Part shown: positions 13,571 to 19,766 of the stretch, one piece after another
Numbering within the stretch: position 1 is the stretch's first letter
How the letters are laid out: every line of letters begins with the position of its first letter
Origin: Candidatus Peregrinibacteria bacterium
GTDB lineage: Bacteria; Patescibacteriota; Gracilibacteria; Peribacterales; Peribacteraceae
Length of the DNA stretch: 20,073 nucleotides
Reading direction: 5' to 3'
NCBI GenBank assembly: GCA_016866815.1
Contig: VGKZ01000007.1
Span: 1-20,073 of the forward strand
Translations under genes and position numbers: made by a program
The notes under the pieces: model-generated
Seen by the model: only the letters and a program-made list of their open reading frames with translations
The model's database searches: none
Told to the model about the DNA's origin: nothing

Positions 13571-13640
13571 ATGGAAGGCAAACCTTCAGCCTTCGTCCGC
13601 CTGATGCGGACTACGGCCGACAGGACGGTTTTCCTTCCAT
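13571..13640. repeat. Hairpin element carrying a relative of the 30-bp repeat
   Basis: The outer arms ATGGAAGGCAAACC (13571-13584) and GGTTTTCCTTCCAT (13627-13640) pair at 13 of 14 positions. Inside is CCTTCGTCCGC-CTGAT-GCGGACTACGGCCGACAGG, with a perfect 6-bp inner stem. The end CTACGGCCGACAGG matches the opposite strand of the unit duplicated in the YfiH-like gene, so the two are probably one repeat family. Confidence 0.75.
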
Positions 13641-13682
13641 GAACCATCCTTTCCCTACAAGGAGTCGCTCCAGCGCGGGAAA

Positions 13683-13706
13683 CCCGCGCTTCGCGACGGG
13701 TTTTTT
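13683..13706 (+). terminator. Rho-independent terminator 30 nt before the dNTPase start
   Basis: CCCG...CGGG plus CGC...GCG (one bulged A) form a stem with a TTC loop, followed immediately by six Ts (13701-13706) and then GATTTT. The left arm can instead pair with GCGCGGG at 13673-13679 (7 bp, AAA loop), which would break the terminator. It could end the yfiH transcript or act as an attenuator for the downstream gene. Confidence 0.7.
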
Positions 13707-13736
13707 GATTTTGGCTGTAGTATGGTTCTCCCACTC

Positions 13737-14831
13737 ATGCAGAAGCTTCAGGATCGAATCGTGGCAGCAAACACGCTCTTGGCAGCCTATGCCGTGCCCA
13801 TAGAGGGCACGCTCGGCAGAAAACACCCTGAGGAGCCCGATGAAACACGATTCCCATTCCAACGCGACCGTGATCGCATCATCCACAGCCTCGCATTCAG
13901 GCGCCTCAAGGGAAAAACGCAGGTCTTCGTCGCAGGAGAAGGTGATCATTACCGCACACGCCTGACCCACAGTATGGAAGTCGCGCAGATCAGCCGCGAC
14001 ATCGCACGCACTATGGGACTCAACGAAGATCTTGCCGAGAGCATCGCCCTCGCGCACGACCTTGGACATCCCCCATTCGGCCATGCGGGCGAAGAAGCAC
14101 TGGATGCATGGATGCATGAGCATGGATCGCACTTTGAACACAACGAGCAGTCGCTACGGATCGTCACAACACTGGAGACGCATTCTTCCCTCCATACAGG
14201 GCTGAACTTGAGTTTCGAAATTCTGGAAGGTCTGATGAAACACCGTACACCGCATGACTCCCCCGCTCTGGATCATCCCCGGAAACCGTCACTCGAAGCC
14301 CAGGTCGTCAACATCGCCGATGAGATCGCCTATACCGGTCATGACTGCGACGACGGACTGCGCGCAGGACTCTTTGATAAGAGCGCACTCATGAACACCC
14401 CTCTCGCCCGTGAAGCATACGCATGCATCGTGCCGCGGGGGACATCATTCCGCGGTGCACTGATTCATCTGATGGTGAGCGACCTCTACACGGAAACGGA
14501 ACGCCGGCTCGCCCTGAAGAACATCCGAACACTGCAGGACATCTACGAACGTGCGGAAGATTGCGTGGCATTTTCCGAATCCATGGCGAAGAAACTCGTC
14601 GAATTGAGGACATTCCTCTGGAACAACATGTACCTCCACCCGGAGGTCCGGAAACATTCCTCACAGGGGCAGGCGATTGTCACAGAACTGTGCCAGCGTC
14701 TCTATGCACAACCGAATGATAAAGTGGTTACGCTGATGAAAGTACACAGTTGCTCTGCAGAAGAAGCGGTGAAAGATTACGTGGCGGGCATGACGGATGT
14801 GTTTGCCACGGCAAACGCCCGTGATTTGTGA
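13737..14831 (+). CDS. dgt: Deoxynucleoside triphosphate triphosphohydrolase (dGTPase-like, HD domain)
   Basis: This 364-residue HD-superfamily enzyme hydrolyses dNTPs to deoxynucleoside and triphosphate, helping set dNTP pools. The metal site is intact: His78 (TRLTHSMEV), His107-Asp108 (ALAHDLGHPPFGHAGEEAL) and Asp195 (VNIADEIAYTGHDCDDGL). The N-terminal RDRDRIIHSLAFRRLKGKTQVF and GDHYRTR segments are typical of the group with regulatory dNTP sites. Whether it prefers dGTP cannot be told from sequence. ATG 13737 (MQKLQDRIVAAN) is preferred over ATG 13722 because it follows the C-rich leader type used elsewhere. A terminator ends only 30 nt upstream with no promoter visible between, so attenuation is plausible. 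Its stop TGA lies in a GTGATTCG repeat. Confidence 0.92.
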   Translation: MQKLQDRIVAANTLLAAYAVPIEGTLGRKHPEEPDETRFPFQRDRDRIIHSLAFRRLKGKTQVFVAGEGDHYRTRLTHSMEVAQISRDIARTMGLNEDLAESIALAHDLGHPPFGHAGEEALDAWMHEHGSHFEHNEQSLRIVTTLETHSSLHTGLNLSFEILEGLMKHRTPHDSPALDHPRKPSLEAQVVNIADEIAYTGHDCDDGLRAGLFDKSALMNTPLAREAYACIVPRGTSFRGALIHLMVSDLYTETERRLALKNIRTLQDIYERAEDCVAFSESMAKKLVELRTFLWNNMYLHPEVRKHSSQGQAIVTELCQRLYAQPNDKVVTLMKVHSCSAEEAVKDYVAGMTDVFATANARDL

Positions 14832-14876
14832 TTCGTTATCCGTTATTCGAATCACGGGTCCCGGATCACGAATCAC
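14821..14876. repeat. GTGATTCG palindromic repeat shared by two convergent gene ends
   Basis: GTGATTCG (14828-14835) pairs with CGAATCAC (14869-14876). The interior has further copies (GTTATCCGTTATTCG, AATCACGGG, GGATCACG). The dgt stop (14829-14831, +) and the M23 stop (14866-14868, -) are both TGAs of the repeat. It is the sister of the element at 1024-1064. No T-tract is present on either strand. Confidence 0.8.
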
Positions 14877-15777
14877 CAATACTGACTCCCGCCGTGGGCA
14901 AGTACTGCAGCGGGTTCACGTGCCCCGCACCCGTGATGACTTCGAAGTGCAGGTGCGGTCCGGTCGAAAGATTTCCTGCACCCTTGGTGCCCGGCATACC
15001 GCCGCTCTGCGCAATCGGATCGCCCTGCATCACCTTGTCACCCTTCTGAACGTAGAAAGCACTCACATGACCGTAGAGCGTTGCGTATCCGTCATGACGA
15101 ACGACGACGTAGCTGAATCCAAAACCTTTATCGACGACGTCTTCGACGATACCGTCATCGGCCGCGACCACAGTCGTTCCCTGCAATGCGGGAATATCGA
15201 TGGCCTTATGCTCGAGGCCGAATACCGCCTGATACGAAGGATCCTTGAATGTGGCTGAAATACCGTAGACCGGTTCCACCGGCCAGAGGAGATGAATGGC
15301 AGGATTTTCCTTGCCGATCTGTGCTGCGGCAAGTGCGCTCTCCTGGGCTTCCCACAGATCTTTGAATCCCTGCAGAATCCTATCCTCCGCTTTCCGGCGG
15401 TCTTCGAGAAGATCCATGAGGTACCGCAAAGTCGAGCGGAACTCTTCGTCGTACTCCGGTGAAAGATCGCTCTTCATGTAATTTCTCTCCTCCTCGAGAC
15501 GATCTATTTGGTAGCGGAGAATTTCCTCGCGTCTCAGGAGCAACTCACGTTCAGCACGTGCGCGGCGGATATCTTCCTCTGTGGTGCGGATGACAATCTG
15601 GGGAGCGTCCCCTTCTCCTCCGCGGGGCTCCTCGTCGAGAACCACTGTTTCCTCCGCAAGAAGATCCGCCTGCGCCACCGGAGTCGCACCGGACATCGAC
15701 CACGCTACCGTTCCGAAGGTCAGCGCGAGAACCGGGAGGAGGAGTGCGGGCCGGTCGATCTGCACGTTGATATCCAT
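14866..15777 (-). CDS. M23 metallopeptidase with N-terminal anchor and coiled coil (EnvC/NlpD-like)
   Basis: This 303-residue envelope protein begins with a signal/anchor helix (about 11-30). It continues with a charged coiled coil (about 66-152, EEDIRRARAERELLLRREEI onward) and an M23 domain (about 165-295). The zinc ligands are His190, Asp194 (HKAIDIP) and His277 (HLHFEV); His237 (LYGH) and His275 are the catalytic histidines, so the enzyme should be active on peptidoglycan cross-links, unlike degenerate EnvC. The coiled coil suggests recruitment to the divisome or an amidase. The last residues IGDS and the stop are encoded by the GTGATTCGTGA repeat. An extended -10 TATAAT lies only 11 nt upstream of the ATG, predicting almost leaderless mRNA, and a palindrome overlaps its -35. 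Confidence 0.92.
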   Translation of the reverse strand: MDINVQIDRPALLLPVLALTFGTVAWSMSGATPVAQADLLAEETVVLDEEPRGGEGDAPQIVIRTTEEDIRRARAERELLLRREEILRYQIDRLEEERNYMKSDLSPEYDEEFRSTLRYLMDLLEDRRKAEDRILQGFKDLWEAQESALAAAQIGKENPAIHLLWPVEPVYGISATFKDPSYQAVFGLEHKAIDIPALQGTTVVAADDGIVEDVVDKGFGFSYVVVRHDGYATLYGHVSAFYVQKGDKVMQGDPIAQSGGMPGTKGAGNLSTGPHLHFEVITGAGHVNPLQYLPTAGVSIGDS

Positions 15778-15788
15778 ACAATCTGTTC

Positions 15789-15817
15789 ATTATAGCAGAA
15801 TTTGGCATGGGATGCCA
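15789..15817 (-). promoter_or_regulatory. Extended -10 promoter of the M23 gene
   Basis: On the minus strand TGCTATAAT (perfect -10 at 15789-15794 with the TGn extension) lies 17 bp downstream of TGGCAT (15812-15817, weak -35). Only 11 nt separate TATAAT from the ATG, so the transcript would start about 5 nt before the start codon. Confidence 0.55.
15803..15817. promoter_or_regulatory. Palindromic operator candidate TGGCAT-GGG-ATGCCA
   Basis: This perfect 6-bp inverted repeat with a 3-nt centre overlaps the -35 box of the M23 promoter in the spacer shared with glnA. A dimeric repressor bound here would block the M23 promoter. Which regulator binds, and whether glnA is affected, cannot be seen. 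Confidence 0.4.
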
Positions 15818-16090
15818 TTTACAGAAACAACGCCACCGGACTGGGCTGCAGCCTTCGCCCCACCTGGTACTCCCCACGTCGCACCACCGATTCCTTGTTC
15901 CATCAATATGAAAGATATGTGAACACCGCGACAGAAAATGACTTGATGAGCCGCAACACTCTGATGAAAGAGCAGATATAACTGTTGTAAAAAAAATTAA
16001 CAGTAAAAATTTTGTGATCGTAGTGCGATTGCCGAAGTGTCACGAAGGCCATAGAAGTCTCCTGAACTACTTTTTTTCCTCAACATTCCT

Positions 16091-17641
16091 ATGCAATCCA
16101 CATCCACGGGAAAATCCCAAACCAGCAAGTCTCCAACGAGCATGCTCGTGGAGGAGATCAAGAAAACAACGTACGAGCAGGAGATCAAGCGCCGCGAAGG
16201 TGCCGCCGATCTCGACTTCCTTCCGAAGATGCAAACCGGCGCGGATGTCATCGCATTCGCAAAAAAACACCACGCAAGCATGGTCGATTTCACTTTCGTC
16301 GATGTGCCGGGCACGCTCCAGCACACCACCAAGCCGGTCCATGAACTCGAGGGAGTCTTCGAAGGTGGAGCCGGATTCGACGGCTCTTCCATCCGCGGGT
16401 TCCAGCAGATCGAAGAGAGCGATATGCTCCTCATGCCGCAGGCATCGACGGCGTTCCTGGATATGTTCTCGGGCGAGCCAACCATCGGACTTCTCTGTGA
16501 TGTGAAGGATCCGACCAGCGGCAACCTCTACGACAGCAGCCCGCGCACCATCGCCCGTCGCGCAACGGAGTACCTCAAGAAGACGGGTATTGCAGATAGC
16601 GCAATGTTCGGACCGGAAGCCGAATTCTTCATCTTCGACTCCGTACACTACGATCAGTCTGCGGGTGAAGCGTACTACGCCGTAGATTCAGAGGAAGCGA
16701 TCTGGAACACCGGACGCGAAGAAGAAGGCGGCAACCACGGCTACAAGATCCGCCACAAGGAAGGCTACTTCCCCGGCGCTCCGATGGACCGTCAGAAGGG
16801 TATCCGTTCTGCAATGGTTCGCGAGCTTGAACTCGCCGGTGTCGCCATCGAAACGTCACACCACGAAGTGGCAACGGCAGGCCAGGCGGAGATCGACATG
16901 GAGCGCGACGAACTGCTGACCATGGGCGATAAACTCATTCGCTACAAGTACATCATCCGGAACGTCGCACACCGCTACGGGAAGTCCGTCACCTTCATGC
17001 CAAAGCCGATCTTCGGTGACAACGGCTCCGGCATGCACGTCCACCAGAGTCTCTGGCAGAACGGCAAGCCTCTGTTTGCGGGAGAGGAGTATGCGGGCCT
17101 GAGCAAGATGGCCATGAACTACATCGGAGGCATCCTGCACCACGCTGCGGCACTCTGTGCCCTCTGCAACCCGACCACGAACAGCTACAAGCGTCTGGTA
17201 CCGGGCTTCGAAGCGCCGGTGAACCTCATCTACTCCGCACGCAACCGTTCTGCAGCCATCCGTATCCCGATGTACTCGAATAATCCGAAGGCCAAGCGCG
17301 TCGAGTTCCGTATGCCGGACGCTACGGCGAACCCGTACCTCTGCTTCTCGGCCATGCTCCTCGCCGGTCTCGATGGCATCGAACGTGGACTCCTGCCGGG
17401 CAGCCACACGGACGAAAACCTCTACAAGATGCCGAAAGAGAAACTTGCGAAGATCCCCCACGCCCCCGAATCCCTGAGCCGCGCTCTGGATGCACTCGAG
17501 AGCGACAGTGACTTCCTGACGAAGTCCGGCGTCTTCTCCACGGGCTTCCTCTCCAGCTACATCGAAGGGAAGCGCGATGAAATTTCCGAAGGAAACATGC
17601 GTCCCACGCCATGGGAATTCTACCGCTACTACGATGCTTAA
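16091..17641 (+). CDS. glnA: Glutamine synthetase, type I
   Basis: This enzyme makes glutamine from glutamate, ammonia and ATP. At 516 residues it is about 45 longer than E. coli GlnA (469), because of an N-terminal extension (1-48, Ser/Thr/Lys-rich then charged). Core motifs are all present: DFTFVDVPGTLQH (66-78), FDGSSIRGF (96-104), GPEAEFFIFD (174-183), HHEVATAGQAEID (257-269), KPIFGDNGSGMHVHQSLW (305-322), NRSAAIRIP (385-393) and EFRMPDATANPYLC (405-418). Tyr445 in NLYKMP occupies the position adenylylated in GSI-beta enzymes. The start ATG 16091 follows TTTTTTTCCTCAACATTCCT, with no Shine-Dalgarno. Met18 (MLVEEIKKTTYEQ) is an alternative start but the frame before it is clean. amt follows 85 nt downstream with no terminator between, so the two are probably cotranscribed. 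Confidence 0.97.
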   Translation: MQSTSTGKSQTSKSPTSMLVEEIKKTTYEQEIKRREGAADLDFLPKMQTGADVIAFAKKHHASMVDFTFVDVPGTLQHTTKPVHELEGVFEGGAGFDGSSIRGFQQIEESDMLLMPQASTAFLDMFSGEPTIGLLCDVKDPTSGNLYDSSPRTIARRATEYLKKTGIADSAMFGPEAEFFIFDSVHYDQSAGEAYYAVDSEEAIWNTGREEEGGNHGYKIRHKEGYFPGAPMDRQKGIRSAMVRELELAGVAIETSHHEVATAGQAEIDMERDELLTMGDKLIRYKYIIRNVAHRYGKSVTFMPKPIFGDNGSGMHVHQSLWQNGKPLFAGEEYAGLSKMAMNYIGGILHHAAALCALCNPTTNSYKRLVPGFEAPVNLIYSARNRSAAIRIPMYSNNPKAKRVEFRMPDATANPYLCFSAMLLAGLDGIERGLLPGSHTDENLYKMPKEKLAKIPHAPESLSRALDALESDSDFLTKSGVFSTGFLSSYIEGKRDEISEGNMRPTPWEFYRYYDA

Positions 17642-17726
17642 TGGTTTTTTGTAGAGGAATACAAATCGTGCGCCTCTCCATCGCACATATATCGACAGTC
17701 ACGAACCACCCCATTCCCCCCATACC

Positions 17727-19016
17727 ATGATTGACTCAGGAAACACCGCATTCGTTCTCATCTCCTCGGCGCTCGTCGCCATTATGACGCCTGGACTCGC
17801 GTTCTTCTACGGAGGTCTCGTAAAGAGCAAGCACGTGCTCACCATCATGATGCAGAGCTTCATCGCGATGGGTCTCGTCACCGTCCTCTGGGCGGTCGGC
17901 ACGTTCTCCCTGGCATTCGGATCGGATGTCGGAGGAGGATTCATCGGCAACCTCGACCACTTCATGATGCAGGGGGTCGGCATGGAACCCTCCACGGTCT
18001 ATGGAACGACCATTCCGTTCGCAGCATTCTTCGTCTTTCAGATGATGTTCGCCATCATCACCCCCGCACTGATCACGGGTGCTTTTACGGAGCGCATGAA
18101 CTTCAAAAGCTACCTCGTCTTCCTGACCTTGTGGAGCGTTCTCGTCTACGCACCGCTCGCACACTGGGTATGGGGAGGAGGATTCCTTGCCAAAATGGGA
18201 GCAATCGACTTCGCCGGCGGCACAGTGGTACACATCAGTGCCGGTATGGCCGCCCTAGCGGCGGTGTTCGTCCTCGGCAAGCGCAAGAACACCGAACAGC
18301 TTCCGCACAACGTGACGCACGTCGCACTCGGCGTGGGACTTCTCTGGTTCGGTTGGTACGGCTTCAACGCAGGCAGCGCGCTTGCAGCGAACGGTCAAGC
18401 CGCCATGGCGTTCCTGAACACCGATATCGCCGCCTCCGTGTGCATGGTCACATGGCTGCTGCTCTCCTGGACCTTCGATAAGCGTCCGAGTATGGTCGGA
18501 GCTCTCACGGGTGCCGTTGCCGGTCTCGTCGCCATCACCCCGGCTGCGGGATATGTCGAACCTTCATCCGCATTGATCATCGGCATCTGCGCCGCTGTCT
18601 TCTGCTTCTCAGCCATCAAATTCCGCACGGCAATGGGTTGGGATGATGCACTGGACGTCTGGGGCTGCCACGGCGTCGGCGGCATCGTAGGATCACTTCT
18701 GACGGGCGTCTTCGCCGCTCAGAGTATCGGAGGCTATTCCGGACTCATCGAGGGCAACACGGCCCAATTCATGGCCAATGTACAGGCAACAGGTATCGCC
18801 ATTGTATTCGGGTTCGTGATGACCGCGGTCATCCTGGGTGCTCTGAAACTCTGCATGAAAGTAACCGTAGACACGGAAGCAGAGGAACAGGGTCTCGATA
18901 TCGCACTCCACGGCGAAGAGGCGTACGTCTTCTTTGAAGAGCGTTCCTTCTCTATCTCACCGGAGCTGCAGAGGGCGAAGAAAAAGATGACGGAGCAGGC
19001 AACCGGAGTCCGGTAA
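17727..19016 (+). CDS. amt: Ammonium transporter
   Basis: This 429-residue Amt/Rh-family channel has eleven predicted membrane helices and brings ammonium into the cell. Diagnostic residues are visible: Trp149 and Asp161 (HWVWGGG, GAIDFAGG), His169 in VVHISAG and His315 in GCHGVGGIVGSLLTG (the twin-histidine pore), and GAFTERM (118-124). The conserved cytoplasmic tail EEQGLDIALHGEEAY, which normally couples subunits and receives GlnK, is intact, but no glnK (PII) gene lies beside it. There is no cleavable signal peptide, as in many Amts. ATG 17727 follows CCCCATTCCCCCCATACC, again without a Shine-Dalgarno. It lies downstream of glnA in a simple ammonium uptake-and-fixation unit closed by a strong terminator. 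Confidence 0.97.
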   Translation: MIDSGNTAFVLISSALVAIMTPGLAFFYGGLVKSKHVLTIMMQSFIAMGLVTVLWAVGTFSLAFGSDVGGGFIGNLDHFMMQGVGMEPSTVYGTTIPFAAFFVFQMMFAIITPALITGAFTERMNFKSYLVFLTLWSVLVYAPLAHWVWGGGFLAKMGAIDFAGGTVVHISAGMAALAAVFVLGKRKNTEQLPHNVTHVALGVGLLWFGWYGFNAGSALAANGQAAMAFLNTDIAASVCMVTWLLLSWTFDKRPSMVGALTGAVAGLVAITPAAGYVEPSSALIIGICAAVFCFSAIKFRTAMGWDDALDVWGCHGVGGIVGSLLTGVFAAQSIGGYSGLIEGNTAQFMANVQATGIAIVFGFVMTAVILGALKLCMKVTVDTEAEEQGLDIALHGEEAYVFFEERSFSISPELQRAKKKMTEQATGVR

Positions 19017-19037
19017 GGCATTCTTCATTGGAAAAGA

Positions 19038-19062
19038 AAAGCCCGGTATTCCCGGGCTTTTT
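19038..19062 (+). terminator. Rho-independent terminator of glnA-amt
   Basis: AAAGCCCGG (19038-19046) pairs with CCGGGCTTT (19052-19060) around a TATTC loop, followed by more Ts. An A-rich run precedes it, so it could work in both directions. It begins 22 nt after the amt stop. Confidence 0.88.
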
Positions 19063-19114
19063 GGTGTTGGGGGATTTTGCCTTTCACTCATCCAACGTAT
19101 GATGCATGAAGCAA

Positions 19115-19190
19115 AGGCGCTTAGCTCAGTTGGTAGAGCGTCGGTCTCCAAAACCGAAGGTCGTAGGTTCGATCCCTACAGCGCCTGCCA
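19115..19190 (+). tRNA. tRNA-Trp (CCA)
   Basis: A full cloverleaf is visible: acceptor AGGCGCT/AGCGCCT, D arm AGCTCAGTTGGTAGAGC, anticodon stem TCGGT/ACCGA with loop CTCCAAA giving anticodon CCA (Trp), T arm GTAGGTTCGATCCCTAC, discriminator G and an encoded CCA at 19188-19190. The final GCCA is at the same time the first four bases of a 26-bp perfect palindrome. Confidence 0.97.
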
Positions 19191-19212
19191 CGTCAGCTTA
19201 AGCTGACGTGGC
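19187..19212. repeat. 26-bp perfect palindrome fused to the 3' end of tRNA-Trp
   Basis: GCCACGTCAGCTT (19187-19199) is followed directly by its reverse complement AAGCTGACGTGGC (19200-19212), with no loop. The outer arms GCCACGTC and GACGTGGC recur in the element at 19679-19704. There is no T-tract, so it is not a standard terminator. Confidence 0.92.
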
Positions 19213-19315
19213 GTGCCACTCCTCAGCGCGAGAGCGTTCGGTTTTGGGTGTCTGGAGTTTAGAAGAGTTTGGGAAGTCTGCTAACGAGTCTAAGCCTTGA
19301 TCTGAAAGAAATTAC

Positions 19316-19333
19316 GGTGTAAGTTTGTACACC
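19316..19333. promoter_or_regulatory. Inverted repeat next to the GIY-YIG start codon
   Basis: GGTGTA (19316-19321) and TACACC (19328-19333) form a perfect 6-bp inverted repeat with a 6-nt spacer, ending 1 nt before the ATG at 19335. It could be an operator or an RNA hairpin blocking initiation. Function is not known. Confidence 0.35.
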
Positions 19334-19334
19334 T

Positions 19335-19598
19335 ATGTATTACTTCTACGTACTGCAAAGCAGTAAAAATGCTGACTACTTTTACAAAGGTTCAACAGTG
19401 AATCTACGTCGCAGATTTGCTCAACACAATGCCGGGGATGTTTTCTCTTCCAGGCCATACGCTCCCTACACCCTTGTGTACTATGAGGCATATGCTACAG
19501 AAAAAGCCGCACGGGATCGTGAGCATTCTGTAAAGAAAAGTGGAGCAGTGTGGGGAGCACTGATGGGTAGAGTAAAACAAGGTCTAGTAATGACTTAA
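19335..19598 (+). CDS. Small GIY-YIG nuclease-superfamily protein (UPF0213-like)
   Basis: This 87-residue protein is a stand-alone GIY-YIG domain. The N-terminal strands are MYYFYVLQSS and DYFYKGST, followed by the helix VNLRRRFAQHNAG with the conserved Arg, then YTLVYYEAYATEKAARDREH with the conserved Glu of this group. The second half of the GIY-YIG motif is altered (YKGST instead of the usual YIGxT), so nuclease activity is uncertain. Such small proteins are abundant in CPR genomes; their roles are largely unknown, with DNA repair or homing-related functions proposed. No Shine-Dalgarno is present. Base composition is more AT-rich than in the neighbours, and the gene is bracketed by two related palindromes, which hints at mobility. 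Confidence 0.85.
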   Translation: MYYFYVLQSSKNADYFYKGSTVNLRRRFAQHNAGDVFSSRPYAPYTLVYYEAYATEKAARDREHSVKKSGAVWGALMGRVKQGLVMT

Positions 19599-19766
19599 TA
19601 CTAAAAATTCTATAACACATAAATGAACTCGCAGAGAAATTGCGAATATCCTTGGCCCCGCACCCAAGCGAAGCGCGTGCCACGTCGCTTGCGAGCGACG
19701 TGGCGTGGTGCGGTGGCCACGTCGGGGCCGCGTTTGCCAAAATCCAAAGCCGATCTTCGCTTCGCC
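19599..19766. repeat. Nested inverted repeats downstream of the GIY-YIG gene
   Basis: The core 19679-19704 has arms GCCACGTCGCTTG and CGAGCGACGTGGC (one central mismatch), sharing its outer arms with the tRNA-Trp palindrome. Around it GGCCCCGCACC (from about 19654) can pair with GGTGC and CGGGGCC (to about 19730), and an extra half copy GCCACGTCGGGG follows. The region is probably non-coding; forward and reverse frames that cross it read as repeats. Confidence 0.7.

Larger units (their letters stand above)
13280..13736 (+). other. 457-bp non-coding, hairpin-rich leader ahead of the dNTPase gene
   Basis: No convincing gene was found on either strand. Several structures are visible: TTGCG...CGCAA around 13340-13370; GATAC-TAA-GTATC (13558-13570); a 14-bp near-perfect outer stem (13571-13584 with 13627-13640) enclosing GTCCGC-CTGAT-GCGGAC (13595-13611); GGAG-TCG-CTCC (13661-13671); GCGCGGG-AAA-CCCGCGC (13673-13689); and a terminator (13683-13706). 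No match to the tmRNA, SRP RNA, RNase P RNA or riboswitch sequences I know could be made. It may be an untranslated leader or an independent structured RNA. Confidence 0.5.
15778..16090. other. 313-bp divergent spacer between the M23 gene and glnA
   Basis: The left end holds the M23 promoter and a palindromic operator-like site. 15818-15980 shows no recognisable gene or signal. 15983-16015 is A/T-rich (eight As in a row, flanked by CTGTT and AACAG), as in an UP element or glnA promoter region, but no convincing -35/-10 or sigma54 -24/-12 pair could be placed for glnA. Confidence 0.45.

Noticed and set aside
13280..13706. tmRNA, RNase P RNA, SRP RNA or 6S RNA in the long spacer
   Set aside because: I looked for a tmRNA tag reading frame and tRNA-like ends, the RNase P P4 core (GAGGAAAGTCC type) and the SRP tetraloop region, and found none. 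6S cannot be fully excluded by eye.
15803..15817. Sigma54 promoter (-24 GG / -12 GC) for glnA in TGGCATGGGATGCCA
   Set aside because: The GG to GC spacing is 8 rather than 10 nt, and the site lies over 270 bp from glnA, at the M23 promoter.
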